A stretch of 64,000 nucleotides of DNA from positions 4,451,072-4,515,071 of the forward strand of contig CM026566.1 in NCBI GenBank assembly GCA_015143295.1, written 5' to 3'. The position numbers and the translations under genes were made by a program. This document shows, one piece after another, positions 46,970 to 57,320 of this stretch. A model generated the notes under the pieces. The model made no database searches. It was not told the origin of the DNA and saw only the letters and a list, made by a program, of their open reading frames with translations. Within the stretch, counting starts at the first letter, position 1, and each line of letters opens with the position of its first letter. This DNA comes from Tetracentron sinense. Its lineage: Eukaryota; Streptophyta; Magnoliopsida; Trochodendrales; Trochodendraceae.

Positions 46970-48017
46970 CACTACAACAAATCAACCGCATAGCAACGGA
47001 AATTTTCGTGCCTAATATAATTTTTCCGTGTCTAATAGTATTACACACGGAAATAATAACCGTGCCTAAACTGTGACAGTTGCTCTCATCACTCATTCTA
47101 TTAAATACGGAAATAATTATCCGTTTCTAATACTATCAGTAGAAACGGAATTATTTCTGTGTCTAATGATCATTATTCACAAATGTTGTGTCCGAATACG
47201 TCAGTCTAATATGTTTTTGACACAGAATTATTTCTGTGACACTATTATGCAACATTACTATTTTCGTCAGCATTAATATTACAGACGAAAATAATTCCGT
47301 CTCTGATACTAAATTTTTGTTTTTACAAACCAGTACCCTGAATCCCATAACCTGTTTTTCAAAAAACCTGTAACCTGTTTCCAAACATTTCACATAATAG
47401 ACAGATTCATATCCACATCTATACATTCCACATCCACATTCATATCCACATTCATATCCACATCCACATCCACATCCATAACTATATCTATATCTATACT
47501 TTCGACATCCACAACTATAAGAAATTAAAATTTCTTTGTAAATCTACTTTTTAGCCTCTGATAAATAGCCTTGTCATGTTCACCAAGCAAAGACAACTCC
47601 CTCGCAATAGCCTTGTCTTCGGGTGCATATTTACGAGCCTTAAGAAAGTCTTCCCGAGCAGCATCTGTCTGCCCGAGTTCTCCTCTAGCTTTTCCTCGTC
47701 TGAATAGTGTTGTGACATTGTTCTCATAGTCCCCTAGTATTAGAAACGGAAAAATTTTCATGTCTAATGATCATTTAAGTTAGACACGGAATTATTTCCG
47801 TCACTAACACCAAGATCCATGTCTAATACTATTAGACAAGGAAAATATACCATCTCTAATAAATTTTATTAATCATAAAATTGATGTAAATCTTGGAATA
47901 ATTATTAGATATGGAATGTTAGTGACGTCCAATTTTCCTTGTCTAAAGATAGTTATTAGACACCGAAAACTTTCCGTGTCTATAATTTCGTTGCTATACG
48001 GTAGATTTCTTGTAGTG
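46970..48017. mobile_element. Pack-CACTA element, non-autonomous, 1048 bp
   Basis: The terminal inverted repeats are 29 bp with three mismatches (CACTACAACAAATC.. and CACTACAAGAAATC.. inward, ending ATAGCAACG), with target duplication AAT (46967-46969 and 48018-48020). Both flanks carry subterminal ACGGAAATAATTNCCGTGTC-type motifs in direct and inverted order. The middle holds a fragment of a host gene exon. No transposase is encoded; mobility would need a related CACTA source with the same termini, which differ from those of the two larger CACTA elements here. Confidence 0.93.
47526..47735 (-). pseudogene. Captured FKBP42/TWD1-like TPR exon fragment
   Basis: The minus-strand frame reads TLFRRGKARGELGQTDAARE and DFLKARKYAPEDKAIARELS, then a KAIYQ..KS.F tail. 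This is the third TPR motif and following helix of plant FKBP42 (TWISTED DWARF 1), an immunophilin-like membrane protein that acts with ABCB auxin transporters and HSP90. Only about 70 codons are present, with no FKBP domain and no membrane anchor. The ATG available at 47761 lies in CACTA sequence, so any product would be chimeric. The frame is open, which fits a fairly recent capture. Confidence 0.8.
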
Positions 48018-48021
48018 AATA

Positions 48022-48073
48022 ACCATGACCCATGACCCATGACCCATGACCCATGACCCATGACCCATGACCC
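48022..48073 (+). repeat. CCATGAC minisatellite
   Basis: Seven head-to-tail copies of the 7-bp unit CCATGAC, right next to the right TSD of the Pack-CACTA element. Confidence 0.95.
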
Positions 48074-48119
48074 ATCTACTAACAACCCATGATCCATAAG
48101 ATTTAGTCTAGATACCCAC

Positions 48120-48455
48120 ATTCATTCAACCCACATCCAAAACTCATAAACTCAAGTCCACTTTTCACTTTCCTATAAAAGACCTCTTATTTTTATTCAA
48201 ACCTCAAATAGCCTCATTTTTGTGTTTCCACACCTTTTTGAGCACCCAATCACCTCTCACAAAATACACACCCTTTTGACTACCCAATCTCCAACTTGGC
48301 TTTGGATTGTCTTTGGCGAAGCCAGAAAGCTTATCTCGGGGTTCCATACAACGTGTGACTCGTGGCATGGTTTTGGGCGCCAAACCAAAAATGGTGGACG
48401 GAAGTTTTCTCCAGTTAACGTTTGTTAATCGTTTACAATAATAATATTTTATTTT
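48120..48455. other. Upstream region of the FRS-like gene
   Basis: No gene; CCTATAAAAGACC near 48171 is a good TATA box candidate for plus-strand transcription toward the 48.4-49.1 kb leader. The match is by eye only. Confidence 0.45.
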
Positions 48456-48830
48456 TTATTTCGGGAACAGCGCACGGCCAGAACGCTCGGTTTGAACTGA
48501 GCTTGCATTTGGGGTTTTTCTTTTTGGCTTTGCCCTTGCATTTGGGGTTTTCTTGTTTGGCTTTGCATGTTACATACCCTTTCTTCTTCACCTCACCTCC
48601 GGCAACCAAGATTTTTTGCGAGTCTTATTTCGGGAATAGCTCATAGCCAGAACACTTGGTTTGAACTCAAGCAAGCATTTGGATTTTTTCTTTTTGGCTT
48701 TGCCCTTGCATTTGGGGTTTTCCTGTTTGGCTTTGCATGTTACAGACCCTTTCTTCTTCACCTCACCTCCGGCAACCAAGGTTTTTTGCAAGTCTTATTT
48801 TGGGAACAACGCACGACCACGACCATCTAC
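48456..48830 (+). repeat. 170-bp tandem duplication in a transcribed-looking leader
   Basis: CTTATTTCGGGAA-type unit starts recur at 48462, 48631 and 48801 (spacing 169 and 170 bp). The two full units share GCATTTGGGGTTTTC.TGTTTGGCTTTGCATG and CACCTCACCTCCGGCAACCA. The long open frames through it come from the low stop density and have no known domain. Confidence 0.88.
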
Positions 48831-50549
48831 TCTGTTTGGTTTTGGCATTTGGGGATTTTTGGTTTTTTTGGTCACAAAGCAGACACTATCTTCACTTCAC
48901 GGGAGGGCTCTTCCTTTCTCTCTCAAGACCAAAACCAGATCGAGGAACCAACAGAGGGAAAAGAAAAAAAACCAAATCGAGGCATTTCAGTTCGTGACTG
49001 TCGGACTGGAGACCACCTACGCCTTGGATTTTCTTTGGGTTTTGAGATTTCCGGCGACCACCATCTCTTTCTTGCCGGCAACAACGAAGGTATCATTCTT
49101 CTCCTCCCAATAGTCCTTCATTCTTTTCTATTTGGGGTTTGATTTGGTTTTTTTTTTTCCCCCTTTGGTCCACCAGATTATTTGGGGGTTTTGATTGGGG
49201 AAAAACCAGAGGCTTCAAATGAGTAAAATTTTTAGTATTGTGCACCATCAACTGAACTTTGTTGAAATCCCCAATTTTTCCGAAATCCCCAACTTGGTTT
49301 TCAGTTATATATATATGAGCCCTTCACTTTTTAATTGCTTATGATGCAATGTCATCTAGGTTTAATGATAATTTCTCTTTTTTGTTAGCGAATCTTCTCA
49401 TTCCTTATTTCTAGTCGTCTTGTAAAAATCTTTTATTTTCAGTGAAATTTTAGTTACAGGTCAAAAAAACCTTCTTCCTTCCTAGATTACTAAAATAGGA
49501 TCAGAAATGATAACAGTGAGGCTTTGCTAATGTGCAAAACTAGTGAAAATTCGACAAAAGTAGGGGTTAAATCTAGGGTAACACCAAGAACCCAACAACA
49601 AGAACATATCAAGAGGATAAAAATACCAATGTGAACTTATGTAAATGAAGAAATGTCCGATGAGCTAAGGTAGATTTGATGGACAAGAAGTATGAGATTG
49701 ATCACCACTGGATCTGGGGCATCATCTTCCTTGCACATCACCCATGGGACTCCTGTACCCAATTCAATAGCCATATTTGCTGCCCAGGTCATGTATGCAT
49801 GTCCAGCTGCTCCAAATGCCTTACCTTTTGGTCCATACTCATTCTCAATCTGCATATACATAATGTAATTGAGTCAACATTGTAAACTAGTTTAATGTAT
49901 ATGCAGATTGATGACTTGTAATTAATGTATTAAATATAATTAAGATCCATTGCAAGTACCTAATTCATTTGCTTACTCTGATATCTTCTGAGCATCCCGA
50001 TGGTGAAACATACTTGGTATGATCTTTCAACTGTGGGGGAAGCCTAACTATATAAGGGCTAGGGGGTTCAATTTGTGATCCTTCATATGATTGTGGTTGC
50101 CATAGTTCAGTTTTTCTGAATACATACTTGCGATTTATTTGTTTCATATATGTGTAGGTTTATTCTACATGTCAATATATTTTGAATATGATCGTGGTTG
50201 CCATAGTTCAATTTTTCTGAATTAGTTAAACCTAGAGAAATGTTGTCAATAATTTGTTCATGGAGTGCTCACAAATTAGTCTTCAGGATCTCAGGTTTAG
50301 TAATTAGGTGGAGTAAGAGATTATAATCTGTTTCATTAATATTTTTTTTTCCTTTAAACTGTGTTATTTGAATTTGGATTAAAGAGTTGAAAATAAATTG
50401 GTGATCTACTATATCTAATATGATCTTAATTGAGTCTTAAGTTCATGGAAGAGCACAATACGCATTTCAGAGAGGCCGAATTCGTAACAGGGCTAAAGGC
50501 ATTTATTTCAAGTGAGGTGGTGGGGTGGTTCACGCTGTAATACATTGAT
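48831..50549 (+). other. Putative 5' leader exon and intron of the FRS-like gene
   Basis: A pyrimidine-rich stretch with TTTCCGGCGACCACCATCTC ends at a good donor (CAACGAAG|GTATCATT, about 49088). An acceptor (GCATTTCAG|AGAGG) lies near 50469, 80 bp before the coding ATG. Inside, an antisense beta-galactosidase exon (49706-49849) and a local repeat (GTGGTTGCCATAGTTCA at about 50092 and 50190) occur. The splice model is an inference. Confidence 0.4.
49706..49849 (-). pseudogene. Beta-galactosidase (GH35) single exon fragment
   Basis: Exactly 48 codons in phase 0 ([20 protein letters not shown] ... [15 protein letters not shown]) lie between a TATGCAG acceptor and a GTGATC donor on the minus strand. 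This is the plant BGAL exon with the NEYG acid/base glutamate. Neighbouring exons were not seen. Presence of both splice flanks shows it was copied from genomic DNA, not from mRNA. It lies antisense in the presumed leader intron of the FRS-like gene; no transposon ends were found around it. Confidence 0.85.
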
Positions 50550-51035
50550 ATGGATCATAATATATTGGGTAATCCTTGTGAAGAAGATAATAGTGGATTA
50601 CAAGTATCACGCAGGTTATCATTTGAGACAACAGATGATGACTGTAACTATGCTAGTGGATTTGGGTGCAACATAAAAGGTTCGACAAATGAAGACGGTA
50701 CACCAAATCCAGAAATTGGAATGGAATTTGAGTCAGAGGATCAGGCATATGATTTCTACAATGAATATGGAAGAAGGGCTAACTTTAGTATTCGAAAGGA
50801 TTGGAAAAATAAAGATAAAGTTGGTGTCAAAAGACGTAGAAAACTTTGTTATTCGCGAGAAGGTCTTAAGAAAGAAGATAAACGAGCAAGCACTGAGAAC
50901 CAGTGAGATCCTACTAGATGTGATTGTAAGGCTCACATTGTAATTGTTTTGCAGTCAAACGAACAACATATGATAATTCAGAGTCAATTAGAGCACAATC
51001 ATCATTGTATACCAATGAAGTCTTATATGTGTAGG
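50550..51035 (+). pseudogene. FAR1/FRS-like gene, 5' coding part
   Basis: From ATG 50550 (MDHNILGNPCEEDNSGLQ) an acidic N-terminus leads to the FAR1 DNA-binding domain: GMEFESEDQAYDFYNEYGRR, ANFSIRKDWKNKDKVG, then CDCKAHIVIVLQSNEQHMII and LEHNHHCIPMKS, which keep the WRKY-GCM1-like C-C-H-H zinc pattern. FAR1/FHY3 proteins are transposase-derived nuclear transcription factors. A TGA at 50904-50906 stands where relatives read on (CGA to TGA would be a CpG transition). The frame is cut at 51035 by the CACTA element and goes on at 63504. A MULE transposase of the same superfamily is an alternative, but no TIRs were found. Confidence 0.85.
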
Positions 51036-51545
51036 CACTACAAAATTTCAGACTTTTAACGGCGTTTTTAAATCGCCGTGAAAAACCCCAAAAACGCCGT
51101 TATAGTCAATAACGGCGTTTTAAACCAAACGCCGTTATTGCTCGCGTCGGGGAAGGCAAACGCGGCATTTATCTTGACGGCACTTTAAAAACGCCGTTAA
51201 AGGTTAGTCTATAACGGCGTTTCTAAAAACGCCGTAATAGGTGCACCTTTGACGGCGTTTATATAAATGCCGTTATAGACTGACCTTTAACGGCGTTTAT
51301 AAAAATGCCGTTATAGCCTTACCTTTGACGGCATTTATAGAAATGCCGTTATAGCCTTACCTTTGACGGCGTTTATAGAAATGCCGTGATAGACTGACCT
51401 TTAACGGCGTTTATAGAAATGCCGTTATAGACTTACCTTTGACGGCGTTATAGAAATGCCGTTATAGCCAAATATTTTGCGGCATTTGTAGAAACGCCGT
51501 CATAGACCGGTCATTTAACGGCGATTCATAAACGCCGCGAATAGG
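51036..51545. repeat. 3' terminus and subterminal hairpin array of CACTA element 2
   Basis: After the terminus come about ten units of ACGGCGTTTATAGAAATGCC GT-type hairpins, spaced about 42 bp, separated by TATAGACTGACCTTTA or TATAGCCTTACCTTTG. The units are alike enough for recent tandem expansion. Confidence 0.92.
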
Positions 51546-53114
51546 CATGACATAAAAAAAATGAAAATATTTTTTTCAATTTGTTTTTAACCTGTTTTGT
51601 ACCTGTCAATAATATAAATATTTTTTTACCTGTTTTGTACCTATCAACAATATAAATATTTCTTGGACCTGTGTTGTACCTGTCAACAATATTAAATAAA
51701 CAAATTCTTGTCCATAATGACATTATATATAAAAAGAAATTTTCGACATGAAAATCAGTATAATATAAATACATCCAATCACAGGTGCCCATCATAATAT
51801 AATAATACAATACACATGTCCATAAAAAAGTGTCAATAAATCATAAGTCTAACTATCTTCATCTTGCTGGTTCCCTCTTGCACCTCTAAAACTCGACAAG
51901 TGTGTGCTCCCTGCTCCCTCCTACAACACAATTAAATAAAATTATTTATTAGAATATTGAAATGATAAAATTTACAGATTTCATAATTAATATGCAAAAA
52001 AGATTCAATCACTAACATTGGCCCTCAGTGATTCAATCACTAACGATGGATCAATATTGCCCCTCAGTGACGTTGGCCAGCAGGAGGGTTCAACATTTTT
52101 TTTCATTTCACTATGAGAAAATAAAATTTCATACAATTCATTTGAGCAGTCACAGAGTAGGTAATTAACAACTATTGAAAGATATGAACACATTCAGCTA
52201 ATGTGAAAAAGAAAAAGGAAAAATATGAAAATCTCTTATTCAGGATTTCCAACAAGCATTTCTGGTTTTATTGACTTAAAAAGTGCAACTAGAAATTACT
52301 GTTTTTTTAAAAAAAAATTAGTTGGCAAGGCCGGATATTTGGATTCATTTATGGTCATAGGGAGGCTTCCATTTTGAGTTCTTCAGGCCAAAAGTCTAAG
52401 ATAAAGGATAGGACTTGCTCATCAACATAGAGTAAACTTGAATGCCAACATTAGAAATTATATCCTTCTTCACATGATCTCTAATAAGATAGAGTAGTAC
52501 AAGTAATTTGGATGGGTGCTCGCTTAGATACGAACATGGTTGTTGCGAGGAAAATCTCTTACTTAGGATAAGGCATCCCAAATCCCATTGAAAGTGGCTC
52601 AAGGAATGGTTGGAATTTGTCACTCTCAAACATTGGTGAATAAGTACTAAAAACGACTTTTTCGTCTTCTTGTTCTCCAATCTTTATATATTCACTAATT
52701 GTCCAGGGTTGTGTTTAATGGAAAACACTGCCTGTTATCCCTTCAGATGGCAATGAGATACAAAGTGACACCCAAAACAATTGTGCAAAATTAACATCAC
52801 AGTGAATTCAACCATTAATATAATAAATTCTGTAAAAGAATATCAAACTGAAAGCCATCTATGCTCCAGCTACAAGCAAAGTACAAGAACATCATCGCAG
52901 ACAATCAAAACCCAACTTGAGAAAGGAAATAAAACAGTATATTTGAAGGAGGAAAACCAGTTCAGATCTGTCGCTGGCTCTGATAGTTTGCGAAATTGAG
53001 CGGAATTCATGACGAAGCGATGAATTAGGGCTAGATGCAATAGAATGACAGTAGAATAGGACATGACATAAGTAGACTGTTTAGCGGAATACTTATGTCA
53101 GTAGAATAGAACAA
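51546..53114. other. CACTA element 2, 3' interior without a recognised gene
   Basis: AT-rich. A CCTGTTTTGTACCTGTCAA.AATATAAATATT unit occurs three times at about 51590-51690. TCACTAACNNTGGNCCTCAGTGA is duplicated at about 52009-52070. No TNPA-type gene could be made out. Confidence 0.55.
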
Positions 53115-53285
53115 CTTACGGAGGCTGATGGTTTTATCTTTGGGTTCCCCTCTCGTTTTGGCATGATGGCAGCTCAGTTCAAGGCCTTCTTTGATGCCAC
53201 CCATGAGATTTGGGCATCTCAGGCACTTGCCGGCAAACCGGCCGGCATCTTCTGGAGCACTGGTTTCCATGGAGGAGGACAGGAG
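53115..53285 (+). pseudogene. Captured WrbA/FQR1-type quinone reductase exon
   Basis: The plus-strand frame reads [40 protein letters not shown] and [17 protein letters not shown]. This is the flavodoxin-like core of plant NAD(P)H:quinone oxidoreductase FQR1, including the FG(F)P.RFG and STG..GGGQE FMN-contact loops. FQR1 reduces quinones by two electrons at the plasma membrane. The start (flavodoxin strand 1) and the end of the protein are absent. The open frame goes on into non-homologous sequence. It is oriented opposite to the transposase. Confidence 0.87.
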
Positions 53286-54229
53286 AATGAGTTGCTTTCT
53301 TCCTCACATAAAACTCTCCTAAAAAACAAGTCAGGATCATTGAACAACTATGATCACCCTTTTCTTTATATTTCTTTGTACAGTTCATTGGGTGGGTGAA
53401 ATGCTTGCAATGATTTTCAGAACCTCTAGTTTGGTATGCTTCCTAGAGCCCAGAATTGTGTCTAGCATTAGTTTCCCTCTCAACTATGGAATAAATGTGG
53501 CGTATAAGGATCTGCAGGAGACCCTTGTTGCTGTTTCCAACTGCCACTAGGGCGGAGCCAAGATTTGCTTCCAGGGGGGCAGGGCTAACAACGCCCCCGG
53601 GAAAAAAAATTGGGCCAAGTATGTGGGTCATCTAACCTCTTTGTCCGTTTGTACAAAATTTTTTGCACAGTATAACACGGATCGGCCGTCTACTGGAGAA
53701 GCGGAACTTCGAATGTTTCTTGGTCATTTGATGATATTCCCGATGACATTTTATCAAATTTCAAGAGCACATCCACCAACACTTATAACAACAAGATTAC
53801 GAGGCTGGTGATGCACCCGTCCGGCCAAATCAGGTACCTAGAATGGCCCAACATTCCCTCTCTCTCGTCGGTGTTTATACCCCAAAACAGCCTCACTGTT
53901 CAACACCTATTCACACCCAAAATCATCTCTTATTCAGCATCTGTTCACGTCCAAAACCGTCCCTGGTAGCTCAGCCCTGTAACAAGCCTAATATATCCCC
54001 TGTAAGAGTCCCAACAGAAGTTTAAAACGCCACTGTAGCTCCGGCCAGCTGTTCCCACCTACAACACCTTTTCCGGCCTCCTTCACGCTCCGGCAGACCT
54101 CCCTCCCTTCACGGCAGGTGTCTCCTTCTCCCTCTTCTTCAATATTCTGCAAAATGTTCTGATAGCTGCAATTTAGCTTACACCTATGTTGATTAGATTG
54201 CAAAATTAGTCCTAGTTATTCCCTTTTAA
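53286..54229. other. CACTA element 2 interior, scrambled fragments
   Basis: No clear gene. GTAGAATAGGACATGACA-type words near 53052 recur at 55196 and 55240, and CTACTGGAGAAGCGGAA at 53688 recurs inverted at 55184. This suggests segments were copied and rearranged inside the element. Confidence 0.5.
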
Positions 54230-54705
54230 ATATGTAGAAAGCTTAGTTAGATTTCAATGTCTATATCTATAGATATTTTAGTTAGATTTCAAAATCTGTA
54301 GACGCTTAGTTAAGTCTTCAAATCTGTAGGTAGTTTAGTTAGAAAATCTGTTAGCTCTTAGTTTAGTTAATCTCTATAACCTCTACAGTAGTTTAGTTAG
54401 TTCCTTTTAAATCTGCAAATGTTAGTTAGTGTTTGTAAAAATCTAAAATAGTTTGGTTTGTAAAATCTGCACATAGTTTGCTTAAAAATCCATAGCTAGT
54501 AATCCGTAAACAATTTAGTTCCTTCTAAAATCTGTAAACTAGTTAGTAATTTTAAAGAGTCTGGTTGTTTAGTTAGTCTCTACAGTCTTTGCGAATAGAT
54601 TAGTTAGTTTTAAGTTTTCTAAATAGCTTAGTTAGTAGTTAGTCAGTTCCTCTTAAATCTAAAATGGTTAGTTAACTCTTTAAAAATGGTTAGTAATTTT
54701 AGAAT
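54230..54705 (+). repeat. Degenerate TTAGTTAG repeat
   Basis: Loose repeats of about 30-45 bp of the form CTTAGTTAGATTTCAAAATC TGTAGA, at least ten times, decaying to the right. Confidence 0.75.
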
Positions 54706-54839
54706 GGAGTGACAGTTGCAGTGTCTACAAAGCTTGTGGTGCGTACGGTAGCTGCAACAGCAATAGTGTGCCGGTGTGTAAGTGTTTGCCCGGGTTCAGA
54801 CCCTTTTAGAAATTATCATCTGCATTGCTTAAAATATAA

Positions 54840-55015
54840 CACCATCTTCCCTTCCATTCCAAAAGCAGTTGGGAATAGCAAGGTTCAAGGGACATTTCTT
54901 AAAAAGGATGATCCGAAGATCACTGCTTTGATACAACAAGCAGAACTGCTCAGCTCACTTGCGCTAAAAGTCAATACAGAGAACACAAATCAGACTCTTG
55001 AAAATGCTTGGAAGG
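54840..55015 (+). pseudogene. Captured exon of an unrecognised plant gene
   Basis: The plus-strand frame reads GNSKVQGTFLKKDDPKITAL, IQQAELLSSLALKVNTENTN and QTLENAWK, then a perfect donor (TGGAAG|GTAAGG, about 55015). An upstream acceptor may be ..GGTTCAG (about 54799) or CAAAAGCAG (about 54871). Composition and helix-forming pattern look like genuine protein, unlike the flanks. I do not recognise the family. There is no ATG in frame, so it is a fragment. Confidence 0.6.
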
Positions 55016-55982
55016 TAAGGAAAGTAATCCTATTCTCTAGGATTTTAAGCTAAAGAAAATCCAAATGTGGTTGCAAGGATGATCTACTAACAGTATACCA
55101 GTACACACGGTATACTGTTTTTAAACAAAATTTAGGTTTTGAAATAGGACATGACCTATTAAATATCTATACATGACAGTAGTATTCCGCTTCTCCAGTA
55201 GAATAGGACATGACAAAAGTAGAATAGGTTTTGAAATAGGACATGACATAGGAAAAATAATATCATTAATTTTCTATCTTTCAGGTTGCACATTGCATAT
55301 ACTGATCAATAAAATTCCAGCAAAGATTTTGGGATATAAGAGAGAGTGTGGAACTAGCAGATTTGAAACTAATGTAGTTGATGAATAAGCCCATCATGGC
55401 TTAATAATGAAAATAGCAAGAGAGATGTCGAGTACTCTTGACTGCTGAGATGAAATAAATGTGGATGTGTTCCTGCCTGTTATATGAAAATAGGGAAAAT
55501 ACAGCATCAACTTGATTAGTATTTTCTTTCTCTTTTTTATTTCTTTATTTATATTTTTAAAAAAAGTGTTTTCTTTTACTTGCTTATTATAAGTGGCAAG
55601 TATAAGCAGTGTATCATATTAACCGAAGACTGCTGAAAATTTGTGAAAATAATATTTTCAAAGAGTTAAGTCCCCAACACTCAAAGATGAACTGGAATCT
55701 TGTCCCTTAATAAAGAGTTGAGGATTCAATCACTTAGATTACGCACTAGAGAAACAAAGTGTCACTATATTAAAGTTACAACTGATAGCCTCATGAGAAA
55801 GTATGAAAAGTAAAAGAAGAATACATACTTTAGGGATATGCTCAGTGCAACAGAGAAACCGTCTCTGCTTTCATGACATCTGAAATGAGCAACAGCAAGC
55901 ATAAGTTGTCACCTGAGCTGGGATGAGCTACAAATATTCCCAACAAGGTTTCATTGAAAGATTCTCCCAAGGATCTGCCACT
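55016..55982. other. CACTA element 2 interior between captured genes
   Basis: AT-rich. Repeats of TTTTGAAATAGGACATGACA (about 55137 and 55230) occur. The last about 150 bp may be the copied 3' flank of the PPR gene. Confidence 0.5.
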
Positions 55983-57320
55983 TTAGCATCTCCTATATCC
56001 CTTGAATTTTGGGAGAAGATGGATATAGTGCCCCTTCTCAACCATCTGTCCAATTATTTCGTGAGCTTCGGAAAGCTTTCCAGCATTTCTCAGACACCCC
56101 ACTAGAGTACTATACACAACAAAATTTGGATTGCAACCTTTGGATTCCATTTCCTTAAGCATAGATCGTGCCTTCTCAAACTTCCCAGCCATACAAAGCC
56201 CACGGATCATGGAATTGTATGTGTAAACATTTGGTAGCTGTCCCTTGATGATCATATCATCAAACATTCCCTGAGCCTTCTCAAGTTCCCCTGCTGCAAT
56301 ATATCCAGTGATCATGACCGTGTAACAGATCACATCAGGAATGCACCCTTTATTAACCATCTCATCAAAAAAATACTTGCACGCATCCAAATTCCCGGCC
56401 CGACTCAGCCCATCTATCAACGTGGTGAAGTGAAGAATACTTGGATTGCAACCCACTTCTTCCATGCGATTCAAGAGATTAAGGGCAGCGAGTGGTTTGT
56501 CCCCTTTTCCAAGCACATGGAGAAGGATGTTATATGTGTGGAGATCGGGGGACAATCCACTGTGACCCATCTCGTCAAGCAATTTGTGGAACTGATTCAA
56601 CTTCCCCAGCCTATACTTTGCAGACATAAGTATATTATAAGTTAGAATGTCAGCAGAGTGCCCCTCGAGTAGCATTTGCTGATACACCCACTCAATCAAC
56701 TTGTAATGGTTTAGCCCGAGAAGGCAATGGAGAATGGCATTGAAAGAGTGTTTGAACGGCCTATAATTAAATGTCTTTGACTTGATAAACCTCTCCACCA
56801 ATCTCTTCTCCATGCCCACCTCACCACAAGTACAAATCAGGATGTTAAATGTTTGTGCAGTAGTCGGGAACCCGTTCTCAATCATCTCATCAACCAGTCT
56901 CCACATAGCCTTGAACTCCTCGGAATCTGCAAAGATCTTCATGATTAAGTGGTATGAGTTTGCACTGTGCTTACAATTTACCTGCTGACCTGACCACACA
57001 AAAAACTTGTATCCCAACCTTGCGCATTGCTTCTTGTTTGTGTGGTTTATGATTTTCAAGATCCTAATCAGAACTTCTCTGACGAGACTACCCGAAAGCT
57101 TTAGTTGCAATTCATCTAAAGCCAAATTGACATCAAAATCCGGCCCGTCTTTCTCAAGAATCTTGAGAATCACATCAACTTCGACTCTGAAATCCTCGGA
57201 GAACCTCCATTTTGGGGAAAAACATCCCTGAGAACCATTTCTATTACTGTTCTTAGTTCCTATAGAAGAAAACCCAGAAAGGGTCTCATTTACAGCAGGT
57301 ATAACGATGTGCCTGCTGCC
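55983..57320 (-). pseudogene. Captured P-class PPR gene, open frame, 5' end lost
   Basis: About 440 codons are open on the minus strand. Nine 35-residue P-type repeats run from about residue 126 of the frame to the end (e.g. LTYNILMSAKYRLGKLNQFH, HTYNILLHVLGKGDKPLAAL, YTYNSMIRGLCMAGKFEKAR), closing with KGHYIHLLPKFKGYRRC. Order and wording resemble the Arabidopsis At1g55630/At3g60050 group (about 475 aa), RNA-binding proteins probably of organelles. The N-terminal about 30-40 residues (targeting peptide and ATG) are missing: upstream the sequence switches to TNP2 exon in another frame with TAA directly before. The first in-frame ATG is at 56942, which could give only 319 aa. Confidence 0.9.

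Noticed and set aside
48422..49142. Overlapping open frames up to 191 aa
   Set aside because: They run through a 170-bp tandem duplication and a pyrimidine-rich leader. Repeated phenylalanine and leucine runs reflect the repeat, and no domain is seen.
49965..50147. 60-aa minus-strand frame as a second beta-galactosidase exon
   Set aside because: It has no GH35 motif and no splice flanks fitting the neighbouring exon.
53560..53640. GGGCGGAGCCAAGATTTGCT and GGGGGGCAGGGC segment as a distinct element
   Set aside because: It looks like a dispersed repeat, but no ends, duplication or coding region could be defined.
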